Assembly: GCA_039707655.1 (NCBI GenBank)
Contig: CM077666.1
Coordinates: forward strand, 282,151,166 to 282,215,165
Length of the DNA: 64,000 nucleotides
Source: Elymus sibiricus
Taxonomy: Eukaryota; Streptophyta; Magnoliopsida; Poales; Poaceae
Direction of reading: 5' to 3'
In this document: positions 54,149 through 64,000 of the stretch, piece after piece
Layout: each line of letters begins with the position of its first letter
How positions within the stretch are numbered: position 1 is the first letter of the stretch
The notes under the pieces: generated by a model
What the model was told of the DNA's origin: nothing
The model's database searches: none
Seen by the model: only the letters and a program-made list of their open reading frames with translations
Translations under genes and position numbers: made by a program

Positions 54149-57100
54149 ATGGTTTCCACCAGGAACAACCCCGCTCCTGCTTATGAGCAGGGCGAGGGCA
54201 GTGGAGCAAGGCAAGAGAACCTGCCTCACCCGCCATCTTTGGCGGAGGTGATGCTTGAGGCAGAACGCAACAAGAGAGAGACCAACAGGCTGCTAGAGTG
54301 CATTGAGCAGAATACAGCATGCCCTCCCCGCAACGACCGTAATGATGGAATGTCCCTCAATGACTTTGTGAAGCTGTATCCACCAAAGTTCCATCATTCC
54401 GTTGATCCCCTTGATGCGGATGATTGGCTATCCAGCATGACCCGCAAGATTCGCTCTGCGAATGTGGCTGAAGCGGACAAGGTTAACTTTGCCGCGTACT
54501 TTCTTGAAGGGCCCGCCAGTCAGTGGTGGGAGAATTATGAGGCTATGCGCCCAGAGGGCCCCGCTACTACATGGGCAGATTTATGTAGTGCTTTCCGCAC
54601 CCACCATATTCCTGGAGGTCTGATGGACTGTAAGAGAGAGGAGTTATGTGCCCTCACACAGGGTAAGAGGACAGTGGATGCTTACAGCCGTGAGTTCGGC
54701 AATCTTGCACGCTATGCACTGGAGGAAGTGTCAACTGACGCCAAGAAGCAAGCTAGGTTCCGCAAGGGACTTAATTCCGAGCTCCGTCGTGATCTACGCC
54801 TGCATGAATGCGCTACCTTCCAGGCTCTAGTCAACAAGGCTATCAATGCCGAGACTGGACAGACCGATTACGAGGCAACCAAGAAGCACTCTCGTGACTT
54901 CAGCTCCTCATCCGGCTCAGGCTCCAATAAGCGCCGGGTGTGGGTGCCCAACACCACTCTGCCATCAAGATACACTGCGAGGCCATCCTATGAGACACCT
55001 CGCCCAAATCAGAACAACCCTCCAGCCAAGCCTGATGGTGGAAATGCTGCTAATGCTGCTCCGAGGTCTTCAACTGTGATCTGCTACAAATGCGGAGAGC
55101 CTGGACACTACTCTCATGAGTGTCCTCAGAACAATGCCAAGCCAGCTGGACGTGGTAAGCCGGGCAAGGCTTATTACGTGAAACCAACTCCTGCTCGTGG
55201 TCGTGTGAACAATGTCACCCTTGAAGAGGCCCATGATGACCCCGACGTTGTGCTTGGTACGCTCCTTGTCAATAGTCATCCAGCATCTGTTCTATTTGAT
55301 ACTGGTGCATCTCAATCTTTTATCTCAGAAAGTTATGCATAGTTGCATAACATGACTTTTTGTGATATGCCTACTCCTTTAGTAGTTCAGACTCCTGGAT
55401 CAAAATGGCAAACTTCTAGAGTGAGCCATGACAATGAGATTCTCGTGGATAGGCTAGTCTTTTTAGCTTCCCTGATAGCTTTGAAGTCTTCGGACATCAA
55501 TATCATTTTGGGTATGGACTGGATGTCAGCTCATTATGCCAAGATTGATACTCATTCTAGGAATGTTCAACTTACACATCCTTCAGGTGAGATAGTCACC
55601 TTTTCAACTCGAGTGGCTAAGTGCCAACTCTATTCTCTCAATGCTAGCCCTCTTCCAGAACTTGAGGATATTCCAGTGGTCCGTGACTTTTCGGATGTCT
55701 TTCCAGAGGAACTGCCAGGTATTCCACCTGTCAGAGATGTAGAGTTTGTGATAGAACTCATTCCAGGAACTGTCCCAATAGCCAGAAGACCCTATAAGAT
55801 GGCACCCTTAGAACTAGCCGAGCTAAAGAAACAACTCGATGAGGCCTTGAAAAAGGGGTTCATCCGTCCTAGTTCTTCTCCTTGGGCTTGCCCCGTCCTC
55901 TTCGTTAAGAAGAAGGATGGAATGGACCGGATGATTGTAGATTACCGACCAGTGAACCTAGTCACAATCAAGAACAAGTATCCGCTCCCCAGGATCAACG
56001 ACTTGTATGATCAGCTCGCTGGATCCTCAGTCTTCTCCAAAATGGATTTGAGGTTGGGATACCATCAAATCAGAATCAGAAACGGGGACATTCCAAAAAT
56101 GGCTTTTGTTACTCGTTATGGCCAATACGAGTATACCGTCATGTCCTTCAGATTAACCAATGCCCCAGCCACCTTCTCTCGATTGATGAATTCGATCTTC
56201 ATGGAGTATTTGGATAAATTCGTCATGGTTTACCTTGACGATATACTCATCTACTCGAAGAACGAACGAGATCATGCCGAGCATCTTAGGCTGGTATTGA
56301 CGAAACTTCGAGAGCATCGCCTGTATGCCAAATTCTCCAAGTGTGAATTATGGCTTCCTAAAGTGACCTATCTAGGCCACGTAATCTCTGGCAAGGGCAT
56401 TGCTGTCAATCCCGAGCGAGTTCAGGCCGTCCCCGATTGGACTCAACCTGAATCGGTTAAGCAAGTTCGGAGTTTCCTTGGCTTAGCGAGCTATTGTCGC
56501 CGCTTTGTCGAGAACTTCTCCAAGGTTGCGAAACCTCTTACTGAACTCCTCAAGAAAGATAAAAAGTTTGAGTGGACCCCACAATGCGAGTACAGTTTTC
56601 AGGAACTGAAAAGACGCCTGACTTCAGCTCCCGTATTGGTGCCACCAGATTTTTCTAAGGACTTTGTTATCTACTGTGACGCCTCGCGACAAGGATTAGG
56701 TTGCATTCTCATGCAAGATCGTCATGTGATTACATACGCATCTCGACAGTTGCGTCCACATGAGGATAATTATCCAACACATGATCTTGAGCTTGTAGCT
56801 GTAGTCCATGCACTTAAAACATGGCGACATTACCTTTTAGGTAATCGTTGCGAGATTTACACTTATCACTAAAGTCTGAAATATATCTTCACCCAACCGG
56901 ATTTGAATCTCAGGCAAAGATGGTGGGTTGAGTTGATCACAGATTACGACTTAGGGATAACTTACACCCCGGGGAAAGCCAATGTCATGGCTAATGCACT
57001 AAGTCGTAAGTCTTATTGTAACAATCTGATGTTACAACAAGGTCAACCACTTCTCTATGAGGAATTTCGGAAGTTAAATCTTCACATTGTTCCTTAAGGA

Positions 57101-58264
57101 TTCCTTTCCACCTTGGTGGCGAAACCTACTCTTAGGGATCAAATCATAGCTGGCCAAAAGCGTGATAAGGGTATATCCCGGATCAAGGAGAATATCATTA
57201 GCGGAAACGCTATGGATTTCTTCATCAATGATCAAGGTGTGGTGTTCTTCCAGAACCGCTTGGTGATTCCCAAGAACCAACATCTCCAGCAGCTGATCCT
57301 TAAGGAGGCTCATGATTCTCCTCTCACGATTCATCCTGGTAGTACTAAAATGTATCAGGACCTACGCCAGAGGTTCTGGTGGACCAGAATGAAGAGAGAA
57401 ATTGCTCAGTTCGTTGCTAACTGCGACGTCTGTCGTCGTGTTAAGGCAGAACATCAAAGGCCTGCTGGCACCCTTCAACCCTTAGCTATTCCTGAATGGA
57501 AGTGGGACAAGGTCGGTATGGATTTCATCACCGGTTTTCCCAGGACCAAGAGAGGGAATAATGCTATCTTTGTGGTCATTGACCGCCTTTCCAAAGTGGC
57601 TCATTTTCTTCCTATTCGTGAGAGTATAACTGCTAGTCAGCTAGCGGATCTATATGTCTCTCGAATAGTGTCTCTTCATGGTGTTCCTTTGGAGATCAAC
57701 TCAGACCGTGGGAGTATCTTTACTTCCCAATTCTGGGAAAGCTTCCAAAACGCTATGGGGACTCATCTATCCTTTAGCACTGATTTCCATCCGCAGTCAA
57801 GTGGTCAAGTAGAGCGAGTCAATCAAATCCTGGAAGACATGCTTAGAGCTTGTGTTATATCATTCAGCATGAATTGGGAGAAATGCCTTCCATTTGCTTA
57901 ATTTGCTTATAACAATAGTTATCAGTCAAGCCTAGGCAAAGCCCCTTTTGAAGTTCTCTATGGACGAAGGTGTCGAACACCTCTTAACTGGTCAGAAACC
58001 GGAGAGAGGCAACTCTTTGGCCAAGATATGATCCAGGATGCAGAGGAGCAAGTTTGCATTATTCGTGAAAAGTTGAAAACAGCCCAATCTCATCAAAAGA
58101 GCCAATATGATTGTCATCATAAGGCTATGACCTTTGAAGTTGACGAGAAGGCTTATCTTTGGGATACACCTCTGAAGGGTACCCATCGATTCGGTATCAA
58201 GGGAGGATCGTCTTCGACTAGAGTACCCCGTGCTCTTCCCGACGACTTCCAAATCTTGGGATGA
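54149..58264 (+). pseudogene. Element D gag-pol, single frame with four stops and truncated C-terminus
   Basis: Likely start MVSTRNNPAPAYEQ at 54149. Gag: HHSVDPLDADDWL, YFLEGPASQWW, zinc knuckle CYKCGEPGHYSHEC. Protease: LFDTGASQSFIS just before the first stop (TAG 55340-55342). Reverse transcriptase: [13 protein letters not shown], catalytic YLDD at [11 protein letters not shown] (~56230). RNase [11 protein letters not shown], broken by TAA 56870-56872. Linker stop TAA 57095-57097. Integrase: CDVCRRVKAEHQRP, FVVIDRLSKVAHF, HPQSSGQVERVNQILED, stop TAA 57899-57901. After GTHRFGIKG the frame jumps to a short non-homologous end: the rest of the integrase C-terminus and any chromodomain are missing (several hundred bp compared with B). 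All parts are in one frame. Confidence 0.92.
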
Positions 58265-58287
58265 GATTTTTTTGAGTGGGAGTGAGT

Positions 58288-61200
58288 TGTCACATCCCTA
58301 GTTAGCCTTGCTTTGTGCTTTAACAGAAACCCTAGCACCTCACATGAATTAAACCAATTCAAATGGTTTGAATTTTCAATGAATCCAAAATGCCCATCAT
58401 AGGGCCATTAAAAATGTTCACAATTATAGGGAAATGTTGGAAACAACATTTCAGGTGACATTTGAATTTTCACAACAGTGCTGATATTTCAAATTAAGCC
58501 CTTAAAAACCTACTGAAATTGCTAAATAAAGCATTACAATTATTTTAGCCTTTCAAAAATGCTGAGACATTTTGTAGAGATTTGGAATATTCAAACTAAG
58601 CTCTATAAAATATCTGAGTATTATTGTGCCTAGCATTTGTGCCCAAATCAAAATAAAACACAAAGGACAAGAATATTTAAAAGACATAAATAAAATAAGG
58701 AGAGAGAGACCTAACCTGTGCCTGGCCCAGGAGGGAAGCCGGCCCAGCCCACCAGGGGTAGGGGTCTTCTTCCTCCTGTGCCAGGAGGACAAGCAGGTGC
58801 GTGGCGAGCGCGGCGACGCTGCCTCGGCCACCTCCTGCTTGTCTGCTTGCTGCTAGTGGTCTCCTGAAGCGCCACAAGGCCCCCTGACCACTCTCCCCTC
58901 TCTCATTCGCCCCCCTCTGCCTCTCCTCTCCCCTCTCTCGCCATGGCCGCCGAAGCCCTGCCGCCGTAGAGCCGCACCTCCAGCCGCTCTCCTTTGCCCC
59001 CGAGCAGCCCAAAAGCTCCGCCTCGACGTGCTAATCCTCCCCGCCGAAGGAATCGCCGCCAGACGCCTCCGTTCGTCGACTCTGACCTCTTCTAACTCCT
59101 CGGCCACCGGAGATCGCCGTTGTCAATCCGCCGCAAGTAGAACCTCCCCGAGCACGCCTCTGACGCCGTCGCAACCACCGTGAGCCCCGGTTCCATTCCC
59201 CCTTTCTCCTGCTCAGCTGCACCCTAGATGCCTCGATCCCGTCGAGACCCGAAGAGCGCCGCCGCGCAAGCTTGTCGCCGATGACCTTCCAGTGACCAGG
59301 TGGTCCCTTCGAGGCCACCGGTGAGCTCGTAGTGCTGCATAGGTGCTGTAGGAGCTTAGTCCGAGCCCTCTTGCGCATTGAACCCTCGACCCCGAGCTCG
59401 CTCGAGCTCCGGCCGCCACCGAGCTCATCGCCAACAGCGATTCCGGTGCCCCCGCGACCATCTGACCCCTAAAATGGATGCGGACGTGCGTGAGCTCCAT
59501 CCTGGTGGTCTCCACGTGTCCAGCCATCGCCATTTGCGTGACTCCGGCGCAAAGCCGCCGTCGGTTTGGTCACCGCCGGCGAGGTTCCGGCGACGTCCGA
59601 CGTGGCCGGTCTTTAGCAGCCTAACCCCACCACTTAACCGCTAAGTAGACGCTGACAGTAGGGCCCACAGTGGGTCAAAGCCCAATTAGCCTTGGGTTTG
59701 ACCAGGGATTAGCCCTGTGTCACTGCTGGTGGGCCCTGGCTGTCAGGTTTGACCTGGCAACGGCCAGCTGACCGCTGACGTCATGCTGAAGCAGTAATAA
59801 CATTTCCGATTTAATTTAATTCCAGGAAATGCTGAAAACTTTAGAAATTCATAGAAAATAATCTGTAACTCAGATTGAAATAAGTTATATATGAAAAACT
59901 ATCAGAAAAATCCAAGGAATCCATTGGTGCTATTATCATGCATGTTAGAGCAACCTAGATAGATGAACATTAACATTTTGCAATATTGCAATATGTGAAA
60001 TATTATATGGAGAACAGATTTGAACCTATATTCAAACTTACTCCATTTAACTCTAATGATAGATGCATTAGCTCATCTGTAGCATGTTGCCATGTCATGA
60101 TCATGCATCATATTGTTGCACTTGCCGTGAATTGATTGTTACTCCGTATTTGTCGCGGTAGGTTCTGCTCCATCAGATACCCTCGAGTATCCCCCTGAAG
60201 GAGAGTACCTCCCAGCCAACCTGCAAGGCAAGCAACCCCATTGATCATACTGATAACATCCCACTCTCTCGCTCCTGCTCTTGTTTATTGCATTAGGACA
60301 AACGCTTCTACTGTCTATTTGTTGCGGTAGTGAACCCATTCCTCTGCATGACCTGTTATTGTCATAGTAAATAGCTAAACCATGCAACCTAGCATACCTG
60401 GTAGATGCTTGAGCCATGATGTGCTATACCTGCTATGCTTAGAGTTGTGTCAGGTCTGATTCATCTGGGTGATGAAACGGAGTGAAACAGTGTTGTTTTG
60501 ATGTGATGAGCTAAATGATAAACTCGATTTGGTAAAGGTAGCGATGAGAGGCTATGTAGGATTACATAGCGGGTTGTCTCATTGCGACCGTTCTTAGGAA
60601 CTGAGTTCCATGTTTGTGATCCAAGAATAGTTACTACCACATGTTGGGCCCTGAAATATGACCCCGCTTGACTTATCAACCGCCTAGTCCTCTGTCCAGG
60701 AGTTGCAAGTAGTTTCTGGTGTTTATAGCCATGCTGGAGGCCATGCGAAGCGCTGACCTTAGGGGTGGGCTACGGTGCGGTAGGCAGTGGCACGGTGTAC
60801 CAAGTGGCACCCAAACGGTGGGCTTGGGAACCTTGCGCACATCGTTTGAGGCCGTAGTGGAAACTTCGGCCAGACTTCCATGTAGGTTTAGTCTCAAATA
60901 GGCGATAGCCTGGACTAGGGTCTTGTGTGATTGAAGGTCGTGGCTGACTCCCTCGCTAGGCTTCCGCTTGAAGGTTGCCGAGGTGCCTGGTTTTATGAGC
61001 ACACAGCGATAAGTGGTGAGAGCGTGTGTGAAGAAGTGCACCCCAACAGGGTAATGATTTTGTTCGAATAGCCGCGTCCTCGGATATGGACTACTTGGAG
61101 AACTTATGCTGTTCATAGATAACCTGTGGTTACTCATAAAAGACTCAAGACAAGTGTGAGTACCGTGGATGGCACTCTCATGGGTAACGGGAGCGGATCT

Positions 61201-62318
61201 ATGGTAGTGTATTGATGTGGTGTTAGTGGACTCGTGTGCGCCATCTCAAACTTGTTTAAAGAACTGGTAGTCATAGTATAGGCTAGCCAAGAGTCAAAGC
61301 TGGCTTGCTGCATAAACCACACTACCCCCTTTATTGACACATGAGCATGAATATCCTAGGTCTGCTTTAAAGACTTGCTGAGTACGATTGTACTCATGTT
61401 TGCTTAATAACTGTTGCAGATGAGAATATGGACCCTTCTGGTGGGTTCTATCTAGACGTCGACGACGTCGAGTAGCTGGTATCCCAGCTACGATCTGATG
61501 CCCTATGATGGGTTGTAGATAGTCAGGCTTAATGCCTTTTTACCTTTTAACTGTCTGTACCCAGATAGCTTTAGCTTCCGCTTGGATGTATGAACATGTT
61601 TGTATGACTTGAGTGTCGGGTCATGTGACCCCTACCTGTATGAACATATTATGTAAGGCTCTTCTGAGCCTTCTAAATAAATGGTGTGTGGTTGTATGGT
61701 TATGTTGTGATGCCATAGTTGTATCTATGCATATCGGACATGTCATGCGTACATGTGACGTGTACGGTATGTATGGGATTCAACACCTAGTTGTGTGCCT
61801 TTAGTAGTACTCTTTACGGGGAAATGCCTCTTTGTGCTTCCATCGAGCCTTGGTAGCTTGCTACTGCTCCGGACACATTGATTGACCGGCATGTATCCTT
61901 CTTTGCTGTTGTCTCTGTCCCTTCGGGGAAATGTCTCGCAGTGTAATGGAGTTCATGTAGCCTGCTATGACTCGTCTACGCGCAGTTGATGACATTTATG
62001 TCCCACGGCATAATGGAGTCCCTGTAGCTTGCTATGACTCATCTACACACGCTAGAGATCGACACCTGCATTGCTGGGTTATGTATGCCTGTCCCTGTAC
62101 GGATGTGCTACTTGGGTTCTATGACTAGTCATGTCAACCCGGGTTCTTTGACATTTGAATGCTAGCGAAATATTCACATTCACATTCATGAGCCAAAAGA
62201 TGCAAACGGTCCCGGCCCAGGTAAGGTGGCAGCCGTGGTGATTACCGTGCGTGAGGCCGTAAAGTAATGTGAAGTGTTACATGCTAGATTCTTATGGCTT
62301 AGGATCGGGGTCCCGACA
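58288..62318 (+). repeat. 3' LTR of element D
   Basis: 4031 bp, TGTCACATCCC to GGTCCCGACA. The expected purine tract upstream is weak (TTTTTTTGAGTGGGAGTGAG). Confidence 0.92.
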
Positions 62319-62323
62319 CCATC

Positions 62324-63727
62324 GAAGTGCTTGACCCAACCATCGGGCGCCTCGTCGCCGAGGGTGAGGGACTGGTCCTCGTCCAGCCCTCGATCGGGAG
62401 CGTCTGTCCACTCGACCACAAAGTCCGCCACGGCTGCTCCCTTGATGACCCTAGTTGTACTAAATTCCAACTCGAAGGCCTGCAACTCGATGTTCCACTC
62501 TGCGACCATCCCCATGGCATTGGGGTTGCACAGCACCTTCTCCAAGGGATACGCAGAGACGACCTTGATGGGGTGGCCCTGAAAATAATGGCGCAGTTTC
62601 CTTGAAGCGACGGGAAGCGCGAGCAGGAGCTTCTTCTGCACAGGGTAACACGAGCGCACATCCCGCGGTACGGTACTGACGTAGTACACCGGGTGCTCGA
62701 CGAGGGAGAAGCCTTCCGCGCCACCCCGCTCCGCAGCGGGCTCATGAGATCCTGGTGCTTCAGGGGTCGCCGGGGCGGCCGAGGCCTCAGGAGTGTCGTC
62801 TTGAGGAGGTGAGAGTTTCGGGGCATCCCGCAAGTCACCTTGCTTCGATCCCGGGGACCCACCTGCGCCTGAGGGTGTTGCGTGCGTGCCGGCACATTCC
62901 TTCCTGATTGCCACGAGCGCAGCACTGGCGGAGTGCGCGGTGGCATTCAGGTATAACACCAGGGGCTCACGAAGGCGGGGCGCCACCATCATCGGTGGGC
63001 TCGTGAGGTGCCGCTTGAGGTCTTCGAATGCCGCATCTGCCTCCAGAGTCCATTTGAAGGGGCCCTTCCTCTTCATGAGCTTAAAGAATGGGAGGGGGCA
63101 CTCGCCAAGCTTGGAGATGAAACGTCCCAAGGAGGTCACGCAACCCTCCAGCTTCTGCATTTCCTTGAGGTTCTGACGTGGACTCATCTTGCTTATAGCC
63201 TTGACCTTCTCCGGATTTGCCTCGATTCCTCGGTGCAACACGAGGAAACCAAGCAGTTTACCCGACGGGACCCCAAAGACACACTTCTCGGGGTTCAGCC
63301 TCAGGTTCACCCGCCGCAGGCTGGCGAATGTCTCCTCCAGGTCCTTGATCAGGGTCTTGGCCACTCGCGACTTGACCATGATGTCATCGACATAGGCCTC
63401 CGTGTTCCTTCCAAGCTGCTGCCCCAGGGCGATGTGCATCAACCGCTGGAAGGTTGCGCCAATGTTCTGCAACCTGAAGGGCATGCAAGTGTAGCAGAAC
63501 ACACCACACGTGGTGAGGAAGGCCGTCTTCTCGACGTCCTCCACCGCTATCTTCATCTGATGGTAACCAGAGAAGGCATCCAGGAAGCATAGGAGGTCAC
63601 ACTTAGCGGTGGAGTCCATGATCTGGTCGTTGCATGGCAGCGGGAATGGGTCTTGGGGGCAAGCCTTGTTGAGGTTCGTGAAGTCGACGCACATGCGCTC
63701 CTTCCCGCACTTCTTCGGGATGACCAC
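62324..63727 (-). pseudogene. Element E reverse transcriptase and RNase H start
   Basis: A minus-strand frame open for 468 codons from the F insertion point to element D. Contains ERMCVDFTNLNKACPQDPFP, FLDAFSGYHQM, FRLQNIGATFQRLM (C has MPFGLRNTG), catalytic EAYVDDIMVKS, the thumb, a long Pro/Ala-rich connection and the RNase H start WVKHFDG. Better preserved than C's copy: no stop or shift. It is separated from its C-terminal half (48496 and leftwards) by element D and from its N-terminus by F, so it cannot be expressed as a unit. Confidence 0.88.
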
Positions 63728-64000
63728 TGTCGGGGATATTACCCCGCGGTATAACCCGACCGGAAGTATGACCCGGCCGGGACTCGGCGACTCACTATTG
63801 CGCCAGCCGAGCTTGGCGACTCATTGGTGACCCGGCTGAAGGTATGACCCGGCAGGAGGTATGACCCGGCCCATCGTATGGCGGCTCATAGGTCACCTCT
63901 ATTACCGGGTCACAGGACGATCAGGCCCAAGGCCCAGCGTGTAAGCCGGCGCGAGATGGCTCACAGAGAACGCCCAAAGGAGAGGAAGGATTCCCTTACA
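63728..64000 (+). mobile_element. Element F: start of another LTR retrotransposon, cut by the window edge
   Basis: An abrupt change in the reverse transcriptase of E at 63728 to TGTCGGGGATATTACCCCGC, an LTR-like TG start with a short inverted repeat (GGGGATATTACCCC). It continues with repeated TATGACCCGGC words (63768, 63843, 63860). The other end and TSD lie outside. Orientation is uncertain because an LTR looks the same at both ends of its element. Confidence 0.6.

Larger units (their letters stand above)
48502..62318 (+). mobile_element. Element D: Tekay-like gypsy retrotransposon inside element E
   Basis: Perfect TSD CCATC (48497-48501 and 62319-62323). LTRs of 4092 and 4031 bp start TGTCACATCCC and end CTACA or CGACA. 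Order: primer site for tRNA-Met, pre-gag frame, then a single gag-pol frame (protease, reverse transcriptase, RNase H, integrase), with the integrase C-terminal/chromodomain part deleted. The insertion point is inside the RNase H of element E, between HFDG and AF. Four stops in gag-pol make it non-autonomous. Younger than E. Confidence 0.93.
43498..64000 (-). mobile_element. Element E: Tat-like gypsy retrotransposon with antisense B3-type gene, incomplete at right
   Basis: Reads right to left. Visible order from the left: 3' LTR (43498-44360), purine tract GGGCCCGGGGGGCTAC (minus strand), antisense B3-type gene (44793-45662, plus strand), non-coding hairpin region, integrase and RNase H end (46740-48496), nested element D (48502-62318), RNase H start and reverse transcriptase (62324-63727), then nested element F from 63728. 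Its LTR and gene order make it a close relative of C. Protease, gag and the 5' LTR lie outside the window. Confidence 0.88.

Overview
This looks like a stretch of a large grass genome, most likely Triticeae (wheat, Aegilops or barley type). The inference rests on the density of nested Ty3/gypsy elements, the long LTRs, a PIF/Harbinger element and LTR types I recognise from wheat-group DNA. I see no convincing single-copy host gene, tRNA, rRNA or CRISPR. Nearly all 64 kb is transposon inside transposon, and the nesting can be read from target-site duplications (TSDs).

Layout. At 1-172 (minus) an open N-terminal reading frame runs off the left edge. A tandem array of ~505-bp units occupies 553-1470 and 20907-~23870. 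It is split by element A (1471-20901, TSD AATTT), a Tat-like gypsy relative without pol. A is itself split by element B (2921-16368), a Tekay-like chromovirus with 3.3-kb LTRs and a deleted reverse transcriptase. B's 5' LTR holds a 2480-bp PIF/Harbinger element (3693-6172, TSD TTA) carrying an apparently intact two-exon Myb/SANT-like gene and no transposase. Element C (23906-32994, minus) has LTRs of the same family as A and a decayed pol. Next come a solo LTR (33074-34600, TSD ACCGT), a probable CACTA-type region with unknown ORFs (~34688-37701), two oppositely oriented LTR pieces (38052-41124) and their non-coding internal DNA (41125-43497). Element E (43498 to beyond the right edge, minus) is a third Tat-like copy. 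It is split in its RNase H by element D (48502-62318, TSD CCATC, Tekay-like with ~4-kb LTRs) and in its reverse transcriptase by the start of another LTR element F (63728-64000).

Most notable system. All three Tat-like elements (A, C, E) carry a gene antisense to the retrotransposon, between pol (or its remnant) and the 3' LTR, with its own TATA box 75-110 bp before the ATG. In C and E the gene encodes an AT-hook-like motif plus a plant B3-type DNA-binding domain (open in E, two stops in C). In A, whose LTRs are nearly the same as C's, the slot holds a different gene: a coiled-coil protein with an NLS-like motif and a predicted 73-nt intron with good splice sites. Between the convergent pol and antisense genes all three elements keep a hairpin motif (GGCTCCTGAG-N8-CTCAGGAGCC type). 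So one retrotransposon family appears to carry interchangeable antisense nuclear-protein genes with host-like promoters. Separately, B and D share a related decayed reading frame between primer binding site and gag.

Limits: all homology calls are by eye from motifs. No alignments, database searches or expression data were available.
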